Translations under genes and position numbers: made by a program | In this document: piece after piece, positions 15,312-24,482 of the stretch | Numbering within the stretch: the stretch's first letter is position 1 | How the letters are laid out: the number at the start of each line of letters is the position of its first letter | Assembly: GCF_000414115.1 (NCBI RefSeq) | Contig: NZ_AOPZ01000119.1 | Span: 1-36,653 of the forward strand | Source of the DNA: Streptomyces aurantiacus JA 4570 | GTDB taxonomy: Bacteria > Actinomycetota > Actinomycetes > Streptomycetales > Streptomycetaceae | Reading direction: 5' to 3' | Length of the DNA: 36,653 nucleotides | Notes under the pieces: generated by a model | Databases searched by the model: none | What the model saw: only the letters and a program-made list of their open reading frames with translations | What the model was told of the DNA's origin: nothing

Positions 15312-18203
15312 TCAGCTGCAACCGCTGGTGGAGCCGCAGCCCTCGCAGATGTAGCACGAGCCCGCGCGCTGCATCTTCGTGCCGCAGGAGAAGCACAGCG
15401 GCGCGTCGGCCTGGATGCCGAGCTGCATCTCGACGAGCTCGGCGCTGGTGTGCGCCTGCTGCGGGATGTCCTCCGCGGCTTCCGGCTCCGGCGTGGCGAC
15501 CGCCTTCAGGGACTCCGTCTGCCGCGGGGCGGACTGGGCCAGCCCCTCGACGTCGACGTCCTCGTCGGACGGCTCGTACGAACCGGTCTCCAGGTGCCGC
15601 TGACGCTCCTCGGCGGAGTGGATGCCGAGCGCGGAGCGGGTCTCGAAGGGCAGGAAGTCCAGCGCCAGGCGGCGGAAGATGTAGTCGACGATCGACTGCG
15701 CCATCCGCACGTCCGGGTCGTCCGTCATACCGGCCGGCTCGAAGCGCATGTTCGTGAACTTGGAGACGTACGTCTCCAGGGGCACGCCGTACTGCAGGCC
15801 GACGGAGACGGCGATGGAGAAGGCGTCCATCATGCCCGCGAGGGTCGAGCCCTGCTTGGACATCTTCAGGAAGACCTCGCCCAGACCGTCGTCCGGGTAG
15901 GAGTTGGCCGTCATGTAGCCCTCGGCGCCGCCGACCGTGAAGGACGTGGTGATGCCGGGACGGCCCTTCGGCAGGCGCTTGCGGACCGGACGGTACTCGA
16001 CGACCTTCTCGACCGCGGCACGGATCGTGTCCTCGGCCTTCTCGGCGATCTCGGTCTTCTCCTCCTCCTTCTTCTTGGCGGAGAGGGGCTGACCGACCTT
16101 GCAGTTGTCGCGGTAGATGGCGAGCGCCTTGACGCCCATCTTCCACGCCTCGAAGTAGACCTCTTCGACGTCCTCGACGGTGGCGGTCTCCGGGAGGTTG
16201 ACCGTCTTGGAGAGCGCGCCGGAGATCCACGGCTGGATGGCCGCCATCATCCGGACGTGGCCCATCGCGGAGATGGAGCGCTCGCCCATGGCGCAGTCGA
16301 AGACCTCGTAGTGCGCGGTCTTCAGACCAGGGGCGTCGATCACGTTGCCGTGCTCGGCGATGTGGGCGACGATCGCCTCGATCTGCTCCTCCTGGTAGCC
16401 CAGGCGGCGCAGGGCCTGCGGGACGGTGCCGTTGACGATCTGCATCGAGCCGCCGCCGACCAGCTTCTTGAACTTGACCAGCGCGAGGTCGGGCTCGAGG
16501 CCGGTCGTGTCGCAGGACATCGCCAGACCGATGGTGCCGGTGGGGGCGATGACCGAAGCCTGCGAGTTACGGAAACCGTTCTTCTCACCCAGCCGCAGGA
16601 CGTCCTGCCAGGACTCCGTGGCGGCGGCCCAGATCGGGGTGTCCAGGTCGTCCATGCGGACGGCCGCGGCGTTGGCGTCGGCGTGCTGCTTCATGACGCG
16701 CTGGTGCGGAGTGGCGTTGCGGGCGTAGCCGTCGTACGGGCCGACGACCGCGGCGAGCTCCGCGGAGCGCTTGTACGAGGTGCCGGTCATCAGCGACGTG
16801 ATGGCGCCGGCGAGGGCGCGGCCGCCGTCGGAGTCGTACGCGTGGCCGGTCGCCATCAGGAGGGCGCCCAGGTTGGCGTAGCCGATGCCGAGCTGGCGGA
16901 AGGCGCGGGTGTTCTCGCCGATCTTCTGCGTCGGGAAGTCCGCGAAGCAGATGGAGATGTCCATCGCCGTGATGACCAGCTCGACGACCTTGGCGAAGCG
17001 CTCGGACTCGAAGGACTGGTTGCCCTTGCCGTCGTCCTTGAGGAACTTCATCAGGTTCAGCGAGGCGAGGTTGCAGGACGTGTTGTCCAGGTGCATGTAC
17101 TCGCTGCAGGGGTTCGAGCCGTTGATGCGGCCGGACTCCGGGCAGGTGTGCCAGGCGTTGATGGTGTCGTCGTACTGGATGCCGGGGTCGGCGCAGGCCC
17201 AGGCGGCCTCGGCCATCTTGCGGAAGAGGGACTTGGCGTCGACCTCCTCGATGACGTCGCCGGTCATCCGGGACGTCAGGCCGAACTTGCCGCCCTCCTC
17301 GACCGCCTTCATGAACGTGTCGTTCACGCGGACCGAGTTGTTGGCGTTCTGGTACTGGACGGACGTGATGTCGTCGCCGCCCAGGTCCATGTCGAAGCCC
17401 GCGTCACGCAGCGCGCGGATCTTCTCCTCTTCCTTGACCTTGGTCTCGATGAAGCCCTCGATGTCGGGGTGGTCGACGTCGAGGATGACCATCTTGGCCG
17501 CGCGGCGCGTGGCACCGCCCGACTTGATCGTTCCTGCGGACGCGTCGGCGCCCCGCATGAAGGAGACCGGGCCCGAGGCGTTGCCTCCGGAGGACAGCAG
17601 TTCCTTGGAGGAACGGATGCGGGAGAGGTTCAGGCCGGCGCCGGAGCCGCCCTTGAAGATCATTCCCTCTTCCTTGTACCAGTCGAGGATCGACTCCATG
17701 GAGTCGTCGACGGACAGGATGAAGCAGGCGGACACCTGCTGCGGCTGGGGCGTGCCGACGTTGAACCACACCGGGCTGTTGAAGCTGAAGATCTGGTGCA
17801 GGAGGGCGTACGCCAGCTCGTGCTCGAAGATCTCGGCGTCGGCGGGCGAGGCGAAGTACTTGTAGTCCTCGCCGGCCTTCCGGTACGTCTTCACGATGCG
17901 GTCGATGAGCTGCTTGAGGCTCACCTCGCGCTGGGGGGTGCCGACCGCGCCGCGGAAGTACTTGCTCGTGACGATGTTGACCGCGTTCACCGACCAGAAG
18001 TCGGGGAACTCGACGCCACGCTGCTCGAAGTTGACCGAGCCGTCGCGCCAATTGGTCATGACGACGTCGCGGCGCTCCCAGGCCACCTCGTCGTACGGAT
18101 GCACGCCGGGGGTCGTGTGAATGCGCTCCATGCGCAGGCCCTTGCCGCCCTTGGCTCCCTTGGCGCGGGAACCTCGTGCGGGGCCGCTCGTCGTCTCGGT
18201 CAT
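15312..18203 (-). CDS. nrdJ: Adenosylcobalamin-dependent (class II) ribonucleoside-diphosphate reductase
   Basis: A protein of about 963 residues that reduces ribonucleotides to deoxyribonucleotides with coenzyme B12, so it works with or without oxygen. The ATG at 18203 has GGGAGG five bases upstream and gives MTETTSG; a longer frame upstream has no better site. Visible landmarks are FNSPVWFNVG, SACFILSVDDSM (first active-site Cys), GGSGAGLNLSRIR, NPCSEYMHLDNTSCNLAS (glycyl/thiyl site with Cys) and APTGTIG. The C-terminus has a four-cysteine, zinc-ribbon-like tail (CFSCGTKMQRAGSC, CEGC) ending in SGCS with the reductant-shuttling Cys. It follows nrdR on the same strand (141-base gap) and is expected to be repressed by NrdR. 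Confidence 0.97.
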   Translation of the reverse strand: MTETTSGPARGSRAKGAKGGKGLRMERIHTTPGVHPYDEVAWERRDVVMTNWRDGSVNFEQRGVEFPDFWSVNAVNIVTSKYFRGAVGTPQREVSLKQLIDRIVKTYRKAGEDYKYFASPADAEIFEHELAYALLHQIFSFNSPVWFNVGTPQPQQVSACFILSVDDSMESILDWYKEEGMIFKGGSGAGLNLSRIRSSKELLSSGGNASGPVSFMRGADASAGTIKSGGATRRAAKMVILDVDHPDIEGFIETKVKEEEKIRALRDAGFDMDLGGDDITSVQYQNANNSVRVNDTFMKAVEEGGKFGLTSRMTGDVIEEVDAKSLFRKMAEAAWACADPGIQYDDTINAWHTCPESGRINGSNPCSEYMHLDNTSCNLASLNLMKFLKDDGKGNQSFESERFAKVVELVITAMDISICFADFPTQKIGENTRAFRQLGIGYANLGALLMATGHAYDSDGGRALAGAITSLMTGTSYKRSAELAAVVGPYDGYARNATPHQRVMKQHADANAAAVRMDDLDTPIWAAATESWQDVLRLGEKNGFRNSQASVIAPTGTIGLAMSCDTTGLEPDLALVKFKKLVGGGSMQIVNGTVPQALRRLGYQEEQIEAIVAHIAEHGNVIDAPGLKTAHYEVFDCAMGERSISAMGHVRMMAAIQPWISGALSKTVNLPETATVEDVEEVYFEAWKMGVKALAIYRDNCKVGQPLSAKKKEEEKTEIAEKAEDTIRAAVEKVVEYRPVRKRLPKGRPGITTSFTVGGAEGYMTANSYPDDGLGEVFLKMSKQGSTLAGMMDAFSIAVSVGLQYGVPLETYVSKFTNMRFEPAGMTDDPDVRMAQSIVDYIFRRLALDFLPFETRSALGIHSAEERQRHLETGSYEPSDEDVDVEGLAQSAPRQTESLKAVATPEPEAAEDIPQQAHTSAELVEMQLGIQADAPLCFSCGTKMQRAGSCYICEGCGSTSGCS

Positions 18204-18344
18204 GCCGCCTCCCTGTATCAGGCTAAAACGCCCTGAAGTGCCGCGTTCTTCCCGCAGCACGGTGTGTGTCTTGATGTCGCGGGCGCCCCTACGGACGACC
18301 CACGACAGGTCTGGTCAGCCGCCGGACCGTGATCCGGGATCCGG

Positions 18345-18887
18345 TCAGTCGGCGGCGGTGGCAGGCTGCGGGACTTCGGCAGTCCCCCCGGGCCCGCGGC
18401 CGGTCGCGGGCCGCTCCGTACCGGAGCTGTCCGGCGCGGCATCGCGCCGCCCCCGCAGCTCTTCGATGGCGGTCTCGAAGTCATCGAGCGAGTCGAACGC
18501 CCGGTACACGGACGCGAAGCGCAGATAGGCGACGAGGTCGAGTTCCTGCAGCGGGCCGAGTATGGCCAGTCCCACGTCGTGGGTGGTCAGTTCGGCGCTT
18601 CCGGTGGCCCGGACCGCTTCCTCGACGCGCTGGCCGAGCGCGGCGAGCGCGTCCTCGGTCACGGGCCGCCCCTGGCATGCCTTGCGGACGCCGTTGATGA
18701 CCTTGGTGCGGCTGAAGGGCTCGGTGACACCGCTGCGCTTGACCACCATCAGCGAGCAGGTCTCCACGGTCGTGAAACGACGCGTGCAGTCCGGACACTG
18801 ACGGCGCCTGCGGATCGACGTGCCGTCATCAGTGGTGCGGCTGTCGACTACGCGGCTGTCGGGGTGCCTGCAGAAGGGGCAGTGCAT
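18345..18887 (-). CDS. nrdR: Transcriptional repressor NrdR
   Basis: A 180-residue ATP/dATP-sensing repressor of ribonucleotide reductase genes. An N-terminal zinc ribbon is formed by CPFC (residues 3-6) and CPDC (31-34), with RRRRQCPDC and FTTVE following in the usual order. The ATP-cone domain starts near residue 45 ([26 protein letters not shown]). The last ~35 residues are a Pro/Gly/Ala-rich tail not found in shorter homologues. The ATG at 18887 has GGGAG about 5 bases before it. It lies upstream of nrdJ on the same strand, and paired NrdR boxes in its own promoter region imply autoregulation of nrdRJ. Confidence 0.96.
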   Translation of the reverse strand: MHCPFCRHPDSRVVDSRTTDDGTSIRRRRQCPDCTRRFTTVETCSLMVVKRSGVTEPFSRTKVINGVRKACQGRPVTEDALAALGQRVEEAVRATGSAELTTHDVGLAILGPLQELDLVAYLRFASVYRAFDSLDDFETAIEELRGRRDAAPDSSGTERPATGRGPGGTAEVPQPATAAD

Positions 18888-18997
18888 GGAACTCCCAACC
18901 CTCCTTCACGGCGCGACTCAAAAACCTCAACGGGCCCTCAGGGCCCTCGAAGCAGCCCCAAGCATAGGCGATGCCCACGGGCTCGAAAGACCGGGGA

Positions 18998-19044
18998 CCA
19001 CAACTTCTGGGCCGCGGCTGCAATCCAACCACTAGATCTGGGGT
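18998..19044 (-). promoter_or_regulatory. Pair of NrdR boxes upstream of nrdRJ
   Basis: On the minus strand CCCAGATCTAGTGG (19042-19029) and CCCAGAAGTTGTGG (19011-18998) share 11 of 14 positions and are offset by exactly 31 bp. The core resembles the published NrdR box (ACAC-A-AT-T-GTGT type), and paired boxes about three helical turns apart are the known arrangement. They lie about 110 bases upstream of the nrdR start. Confidence 0.85.
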
Positions 19045-19059
19045 TTGCCGTAAATTTCG

Positions 19060-19073
19060 ACACGAGCGCGTGT
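19060..19073. promoter_or_regulatory. Third palindrome in phase with the NrdR boxes
   Basis: ACACG-AGCG-CGTGT is a perfect 5-4-5 inverted repeat whose centre is 30-31 bp further upstream from the NrdR box at 19029. Its outer ACAC/GTGT ends fit the box consensus, but the centre is GC-rich instead of AT-rich. It could be a weak third site or be unrelated. Confidence 0.4.
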
Positions 19074-19343
19074 CGCGTCCGGCGCCGGCCCGCGTCGCGG
19101 CTCGTGACCCCCGCATGTCCCGGCGCACGCCAGGCGCGCGACCACGGGCACCCGGCACCGACATCGCCCGGAAGGGCCGGTGCCCTGTTGACGGAGCACC
19201 GAATGGCACTATGGGAACCGCACCCGGCAGGGCCACGGCCTCGGCGGTGAAGCGTACCGTAATGAACCGAATTTCCATTCGGCCCGGGCGTTAGCCATAC
19301 ACCCAGACACATGATCGCGTCAGGCAATCTACGATTTTTCACT

Positions 19344-19357
19344 CGAACGTGTGTTTG
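19344..19357 (+). promoter_or_regulatory. SOS box of lexA
   Basis: CGAACGTGTGTTTG fits the Gram-positive LexA consensus CGAACRNRYGTTYG at every defined position. It lies 67 bases upstream of the lexA start, so LexA represses its own gene. Confidence 0.92.
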
Positions 19358-19424
19358 GCGCAACCTTTCGAAAGCAACTACCGTTGGCTAACTAGGGAGA
19401 ACATCTCGAGAGGGGCCGACCGAC

Positions 19425-20210
19425 GTGACCACCACCGCAGACAGCGCCACCATCACTGCCCAGGACCGCTCCCAGAGCCGATTCGAGCCGGTGCATGCCA
19501 TGAATGACGCAGCCACGAACCAGGAGGGGCCCAAGCCCACGCGCTCCCTGCCGGGCCGACCTCCAGGAATCCGCGCCGACAGCTCCGGACTCACCGATCG
19601 CCAGCGCCGGGTGATCGAGGTCATCAGGGACTCGGTGCAGCGGCGGGGATATCCGCCGTCGATGCGCGAGATCGGTCAGGCGGTCGGCCTCTCCAGCACC
19701 TCCTCGGTGGCGCATCAGCTCATGGCCCTGGAGCGCAAGGGCTTCCTGCGCCGCGACCCGCACCGCCCCCGGGCGTACGAGGTCCGTGGCTCGGACCAGC
19801 CGAGCACCCAGGCCACCGACACCACGGGCAAGCCGGCCGCTTCGTACGTCCCGCTGGTCGGCCGCATCGCGGCAGGCGGACCGATCCTCGCCGAGGAGTC
19901 CGTCGAGGACGTGTTCCCCCTCCCCCGGCAGCTCGTCGGAGACGGTGAGCTCTTCGTCCTGAAGGTCGTCGGCGACTCCATGATCGAGGCCGCCATCTGC
20001 GACGGGGACTGGGTCACGGTCCGCCGTCAGCCCGTCGCCGAGAACGGCGACATCGTCGCCGCCATGCTCGACGGCGAGGCGACCGTCAAGCGCTTCAAGC
20101 GCGAGGACGGGCACGTCTGGCTCCTGCCGCACAACTCCGCGTACCAGCCGATCCCCGGCGACGAGGCGACCATCCTCGGCAAGGTGGTCGCGGTCCTGCG
20201 TCGCGTGTGA
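19425..20210 (+). CDS. lexA: LexA repressor
   Basis: A 261-residue SOS repressor with autoprotease activity. The winged-helix DNA-binding domain spans about residues 55-120 ([41 protein letters not shown]). The cleavage site is Ala150-Gly151 in RIAAGGP, and the Ser185 (GDSM)/Lys222 (ATVKRF) dyad is intact. The GTG at 19425 follows GAGAGGGGCC. The ~50-residue N-terminal extension before the DNA-binding domain is longer than in enteric LexA but normal for actinobacteria; a later start at ATG 19500 (MNDAAT) is possible. The SOS box upstream and the divergent nrdR are consistent with DNA-damage control. Confidence 0.97.
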   Translation: MTTTADSATITAQDRSQSRFEPVHAMNDAATNQEGPKPTRSLPGRPPGIRADSSGLTDRQRRVIEVIRDSVQRRGYPPSMREIGQAVGLSSTSSVAHQLMALERKGFLRRDPHRPRAYEVRGSDQPSTQATDTTGKPAASYVPLVGRIAAGGPILAEESVEDVFPLPRQLVGDGELFVLKVVGDSMIEAAICDGDWVTVRRQPVAENGDIVAAMLDGEATVKRFKREDGHVWLLPHNSAYQPIPGDEATILGKVVAVLRRV

Positions 20211-20226
20211 GCCTCCGCCCCTGACC

Positions 20227-20260
20227 GGGCCTCGGGACCTCTGCGCCGGTTCCGGGGCCC
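20227..20260. terminator. Hairpin between convergent lexA and dinG
   Basis: GGGCCTCGG (20227-20235) pairs with CCGGGGCCC (20252-20260), including one T-G pair, around a 16-base loop. It starts 16 bases after the lexA stop. There is no T-run. Confidence 0.5.
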
Positions 20261-20352
20261 GTCTCATGCCGCATGGGACCCCACCCGGGCAGCAGAGGCC
20301 CGGAGAGGCCGCCGCCCAGCACGCGCGAGCGACCACGCCCAGCGCGTGAGGG

Positions 20353-22371
20353 CTACCCCTCCACTGCTTCCACGGCCGTCGTCTCCACGGCCGTCACCTC
20401 CGCCGCTTCCGCCGCGGTCGCCACCGCGTCGATCGCCGCCAGCGAGCGGCGCACCTGATTACGGTCCGTGGTGTACCAGAAGTCCGGCAGCGAGGCCCGC
20501 AGATAGCTCCCATAGCGCGCGGTGGCCAGCCGCGGGTCCAGGATCGCCACCACACCGCGGTCCCCCGACGCCCGGACGAGCCGACCGGCCCCCTGGGCCA
20601 TCAGCAGCGCCGCATGGGTCGCGGCGACCGCCATGAAGCCATTGCCGCCCGCCTCGTCCACGGCCTTCTGCCGGGCGCTCATCAGGGGATCGTCCGGGCG
20701 CGGGAACGGGATCTTGTCCATGATCACGAGCTGGCAGTTCGCGCCCGGCACATCGACGCCCTGCCAGAGCGAGAGCGTGCCGAACAGGCACGTCTTCGCG
20801 TCGGCCGCGAACCCCTTGATCAGCTCGCCCAGCGTCTCCTCGCCCTGCAGCAGGATCGGCATGTCGAGCCTGCCCCGCAGCTCCTCTGCCGCGGACTGCG
20901 CCGCCCGCATCGAGGAGAACAGCCCGAGCGTCCGCCCACCCGCCGCCTCGATCAGCTCGGCGAGCTCGTCCAGCATGTCCACCCGCGTGCCCTCGCGCCC
21001 CGGACGCGCCAGGTGCTGCGCGACGTACAGAATGCCCTGCTTGCGGTAGTCGAAGGGCGAGCCGACGTCGAGGCCCTTCCAGACCGGCGCGTCCTCGGAC
21101 CGGGTGCCCTCGGGGGCGAGACCCAGGGACGCGCCGACGCCGTTGAAGTCGCCGCCGAGCTTGAGCGTGGCGGACGTGAGGACCACGGAGCGGTCCGTGA
21201 ACAGCTTCTCGCGGAGCAGACCCGACACGGACATGGGAGCCACCCGCAGGGAGGCGCCGAAGCGGTCGTGGCGTTCGTACCAGACGACGTCGTACTCGGA
21301 GCCGTTGGTGATGCGCTCCGCGACGTCGTGGATCGACTCCACGGAGGCCAGGGCCTGCTTGCGGACCGCGTCTTCGTCCTGGACGGACTTGTCGCGGGTG
21401 GAGCCGAGGGCCGAGATGACCGTGCGCGCAGCGTCACGCAGCGCCATCAGGGCATAGCCGAGATCCTCCGGGATCTCTTCGAGACGACCCGGCAGCGCCA
21501 GCTCCATCAGCCGTTCGAAGCCCTCCGAGGCCGTCTGGAGCTGATCCGCCGCCTTCTCGTTGACCAGCTTCGCCGCGCGCCGCACCGCGCGGTTGACCTG
21601 CCCCGGAGTGAGCTCGCCGGTGGCGACGCCGGTGACCCGGGACACCAGCTCGTGGGCCTCGTCCACGATCAGCACCTCGTGCTGGGGCAGGACGGGGGCG
21701 CCTTCGATGGCGTCGATCGCGAGCAGGGCGTGATTGGTGACGACGACCTCGGAGAGCTTCGCCCGCTCCCGGGCCATCTCGGCGAAGCACTCCTGGCCGT
21801 ACGCGCACTTCGAGGCGCCCAGGCACTCCCTGGAGGAAACGGACACCTGCGCCCAGGCGCGGTCGGAGACGCCCGGGGTGAGGTCGTCGCGGTCGCCGGT
21901 CTCCGTCTCGTCCGCCCAGTCCCGCATGCGCAGCAGGTCCCGGCCCAGCTTGCTGGTGGGCGCCGCGGCCTCGAACTGGTCGAACAGGCCCTCTTCCTCG
22001 TCCTGCGGCACGCCTTCGTGGAGGCGGTGCAGGCACAGGTAGTTCGATCTGCCCTTGAGCATGGCGAATTCGGGGCGGCGGCGCAGCAGCGGGTGCAGCG
22101 CGTCCACCGTCCGCGGCAGATCGCGCTCGACGAGCTGGCGCTGCAGGGCCAGCGTGGCCGTCGCGACGACGACCCGCTCCCCGTGCGCGAGCGCGGGCAC
22201 CAGATAGCCGAGGGACTTGCCGGTGCCGGTGCCGGCCTGGACCAGCAGGTGGGAACCGTCGTCGATCGCCTCGGCGACGGTCTCGGCCATGGTCACCTGG
22301 CCGGGGCGCTCGGTGCCGCCGACAGCGGCGACAGCGGCGTGCAGGAGCTCGGGGAGGGAGGGCTTCGTCAT
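20353..22371 (-). CDS. dinG: DinG-family ATP-dependent DNA helicase with Fe-S cluster motif
   Basis: A 672-residue XPD/DinG-type SF2 helicase, 5'-3' in polarity in characterised members. Walker A is AGTGTGKS (46-53) and the DEAH box is at 237-240. Four cysteines between them, Cys113, Cys183, Cys189 and Cys195, have the spacing of the [4Fe-4S] cluster that couples ATP hydrolysis to unwinding. Motifs V and VI are seen in the C-terminal half (SLWQGVDVPG and QGAGRLVR). The last ~30 residues are an Ala/Thr/Val/Glu repeat tail. It lies 58 bases downstream of the NIS operon on the same strand with no terminator between them, so read-through is possible. lexA is convergent. Confidence 0.93.
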   Translation of the reverse strand: MTKPSLPELLHAAVAAVGGTERPGQVTMAETVAEAIDDGSHLLVQAGTGTGKSLGYLVPALAHGERVVVATATLALQRQLVERDLPRTVDALHPLLRRRPEFAMLKGRSNYLCLHRLHEGVPQDEEEGLFDQFEAAAPTSKLGRDLLRMRDWADETETGDRDDLTPGVSDRAWAQVSVSSRECLGASKCAYGQECFAEMARERAKLSEVVVTNHALLAIDAIEGAPVLPQHEVLIVDEAHELVSRVTGVATGELTPGQVNRAVRRAAKLVNEKAADQLQTASEGFERLMELALPGRLEEIPEDLGYALMALRDAARTVISALGSTRDKSVQDEDAVRKQALASVESIHDVAERITNGSEYDVVWYERHDRFGASLRVAPMSVSGLLREKLFTDRSVVLTSATLKLGGDFNGVGASLGLAPEGTRSEDAPVWKGLDVGSPFDYRKQGILYVAQHLARPGREGTRVDMLDELAELIEAAGGRTLGLFSSMRAAQSAAEELRGRLDMPILLQGEETLGELIKGFAADAKTCLFGTLSLWQGVDVPGANCQLVIMDKIPFPRPDDPLMSARQKAVDEAGGNGFMAVAATHAALLMAQGAGRLVRASGDRGVVAILDPRLATARYGSYLRASLPDFWYTTDRNQVRRSLAAIDAVATAAEAAEVTAVETTAVEAVEG

Positions 22372-22429
22372 AGCTCGACCAGCCTACGGTGCCCCACTGA
22401 CAACGCCGCCAACACCGCCAACACCGTGA

Positions 22430-24400
22430 TCAAGACGGGTGGAGGGGGTTGGGCACGGTCCCGTGGACGGCGGCGTGCGGGCGCTGGGAGCGGTCACGGT
22501 AGCCGTCGAGGTGGAGCCGGTTGCGGTTCAGACACAGCCGCTCGATACGTGGAGTGAGCAGGTCGAACATCTCGTAGCGCTCCTTCAGCTCGGGAGCGCG
22601 GGCCTGGTGGCGGAGGATCTCGGCCCGCACGAGGGACCAGAAGTCGGCCTCCGGGACGCCCAGTTGTTCCTCGCACAGCGGAGCCAGATAGCGGAAGACG
22701 CCGACGAAGAGCCCGGCGTGGATGAACTGCGTCAGGAAGGCGGGCGGCTCGGTGAGCAGGATCTCTCGTACGTCATCGGGCATGGAGGCGTGCTCCGGCA
22801 CCCGTTCTGCGCTGACGTTGACGTCGTCCACGAAGTCCTTGACCGCGAGGCGGACGGGCACGTCCTTGTCGTCGAAGACGACGATGGTGTTCTCCCCGTG
22901 CGGCGAGAACACCGTTCCGTACCGGTAGAGGAACTGCAGCAGGGGCGGCAGCAGCGCGGCGAACAGGTGCCTCAGCCAGACCGTGGGCGTGAGCCCGGAG
23001 CGGCTGACCAGCTCCGCGACGAAGGCGCGGCCCTGTGGATCGGTGTGCAGCAGCGCGGCGAGCGTACGGGCGCGCTCCCCCGGCGCGAGGTAGCGCGTGA
23101 GGGGCTCGCGCCAGATGGCGCCAAGCAGTTCCTTGTACTGGTAGGGAACTTCTGGGAGCGAGTCGTACACGGGGTGCTCGACCGCCACGGAGGCGACCTC
23201 TCCGAGGAGGATCACCCGGCACTCGTCCCGCAGGAAGGGGTCGCCGTCGCGCAGGGCGTGCACCCAGGAGGTGACGGCCGAGGCGGCGACCGTGCGCTCG
23301 GTGGGCAGGCCGCGCCACACCAGGGTGTTGAGGACCGACAGCGGCAGCTTGACCGTGTGGCGGTCGGGGCGTGTGGTGTTCAGGAAGGTCCGGATGGACT
23401 GCTGGGGCAGGCGCAGATCGCCGTCGGAGGGCAGCGGGACGATCGTCCCGGCGGCGACGGAAGGGGCGAAGAGGGGCAGCACGATGTCGTCCCACTGCCA
23501 GGGGTGCACCGGCAGGTAGAGGTATTCCCGCGGGTCGAGACCGCGCGCGCGGAGTATGGCCGCGTAGGACTCCCGGGTGGCGGGGTCCAGTTCGCGTGCG
23601 TAGAGCTCGTCCGCGGTGGCGAGGCCGGGCACGCCCCGGTAGGTGGCGATGCTGGTGTGCACCGCGATCCACGGAAGGGGCGCGCTGCTGCGGGCCTCGG
23701 GCGCCCAGCGCCCGGCGTCGGTCGCGGAGAACCCGATGCGCCCTTTGTTGAGGACGAGCCAGGGGTGGCCGGTCTGGTGCCCTTCGAGCTCCGCGTAGCC
23801 CACGTCGGCTAGCTGCTCGGCGGTCAGCGCGCCGTGGTCGAGGCGGGTGTCGGCGCTGAGGGTGACGGTCAGTTCGCGGATGAGGTGGCCGAGGGTTGCG
23901 CCGTCGAGGTCCAGGGTGCGGCGGGCGGCGGTGAGGAAGCGCAGCGGGTCGGTCAGGGGGCGCGGGCCACCGGTGCCTTCGGTGAGAGTGAGGCTCGCCG
24001 GGTCCACGCGCCAGCTGCCGTAGGCGCCGCGTCGGGCGCGGAAGGTGAGGCGGGGGCGGGGCTCGCCGTCCGCGGCGGGCTCGTCGAGGAGGAGGGTGTA
24101 CGTCGCCGGGGCCCGGGTTGCCTCCACGCCGTCGGCGCTCTCGGCGACGTTTCCCTGTCCCGCGGGGTCCGGCCGGACGATCTCTTCGTACGCGAACTCG
24201 CCGACGATCTTGGCGAGGAGCCGTCGCCCGGCCTCCTCCCAGCGCTCCGGGGTCAGCTCGGGCGGGTCGTAGAGGGCGGCGTCGCCGTGCGGTGTCTCGG
24301 GGGTCTGAGGTGTGGGGGATGCCTGGGGTGCCTGCGATGCCTGAGGTGTCAGGGGTGTCGCGGGTGTCGCGGGTGTCGCGGGGTCGGAAAGATTCGGCAC
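22430..24400 (-). CDS. NIS siderophore synthetase, IucA/IucC family (second synthetase)
   Basis: An ATP-dependent synthetase of 656 residues that condenses a carboxylate with an amine or hydroxylamine to build a siderophore. The GTG at 24400 follows CCCGAGGAG by about 5 bases, deciding the start. The first ~37 residues are a Thr/Pro/Ala/Gln repeat (ATPATP... QASQAP...), unusual for the family. The synthetase core has LEGHQTGHPWLVLNKGRIGF, YLPVHPWQWDD, QQSIRTF, KLPLSVLNTLVWRGL and FSPHGENTIVVFDD followed by KDFVDD, all expected ATP- and substrate-site blocks. The order suits a type C-like (DesD/IucC) enzyme, but subtype assignment by eye is uncertain. It is the last gene of the operon, after the acyltransferase. 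Confidence 0.93.
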   Translation of the reverse strand: MPNLSDPATPATPATPLTPQASQAPQASPTPQTPETPHGDAALYDPPELTPERWEEAGRRLLAKIVGEFAYEEIVRPDPAGQGNVAESADGVEATRAPATYTLLLDEPAADGEPRPRLTFRARRGAYGSWRVDPASLTLTEGTGGPRPLTDPLRFLTAARRTLDLDGATLGHLIRELTVTLSADTRLDHGALTAEQLADVGYAELEGHQTGHPWLVLNKGRIGFSATDAGRWAPEARSSAPLPWIAVHTSIATYRGVPGLATADELYARELDPATRESYAAILRARGLDPREYLYLPVHPWQWDDIVLPLFAPSVAAGTIVPLPSDGDLRLPQQSIRTFLNTTRPDRHTVKLPLSVLNTLVWRGLPTERTVAASAVTSWVHALRDGDPFLRDECRVILLGEVASVAVEHPVYDSLPEVPYQYKELLGAIWREPLTRYLAPGERARTLAALLHTDPQGRAFVAELVSRSGLTPTVWLRHLFAALLPPLLQFLYRYGTVFSPHGENTIVVFDDKDVPVRLAVKDFVDDVNVSAERVPEHASMPDDVREILLTEPPAFLTQFIHAGLFVGVFRYLAPLCEEQLGVPEADFWSLVRAEILRHQARAPELKERYEMFDLLTPRIERLCLNRNRLHLDGYRDRSQRPHAAVHGTVPNPLHPS

Positions 24401-24482
24401 GGGGACTCCTCGGGGAGGGAACCGGATCGGGTCGAGCGGTGTAACAGAAGTGAGTGGATCGAGGGGCGACGGGCTGGGCGGG

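Larger units (their letters stand above)
18888..19424. other. Divergent control region between nrdR and lexA
   Basis: A stretch of 537 bases with no supported gene. It holds the NrdR boxes, a further palindrome at 19060, a 6-4-6 inverted repeat CCGAAT-TTCC-ATTCGG (19267-19282), the lexA SOS box and a 7-bp stem near 19146-19185. On the nrdR side TATGCT (minus strand, about 18960) is a possible -10. On the lexA side TTGGCG (19355) and TACCGT (19379) are a possible weak -35/-10 pair that overlaps the SOS box. Confidence 0.6.

Noticed and set aside
15450..18236. 928-residue open frame on the + strand opposite nrdJ
   Set aside because: Antisense shadow of nrdJ with Leu/Val/Gly/Asp-rich low-complexity translation and no recognisable domain.
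18204..18344. Cobalamin riboswitch upstream of nrdJ
   Set aside because: The 141-base nrdR-nrdJ gap is short and I do not see a B12-box-like sequence; B12 control in Streptomyces is known for the class I nrdAB operon.
22372..22429. Terminator between the NIS operon and dinG
   Set aside because: Only a 9-bp direct repeat (GGTGTTGGC type) and a weak 5-bp stem with a long loop are seen; no convincing hairpin.
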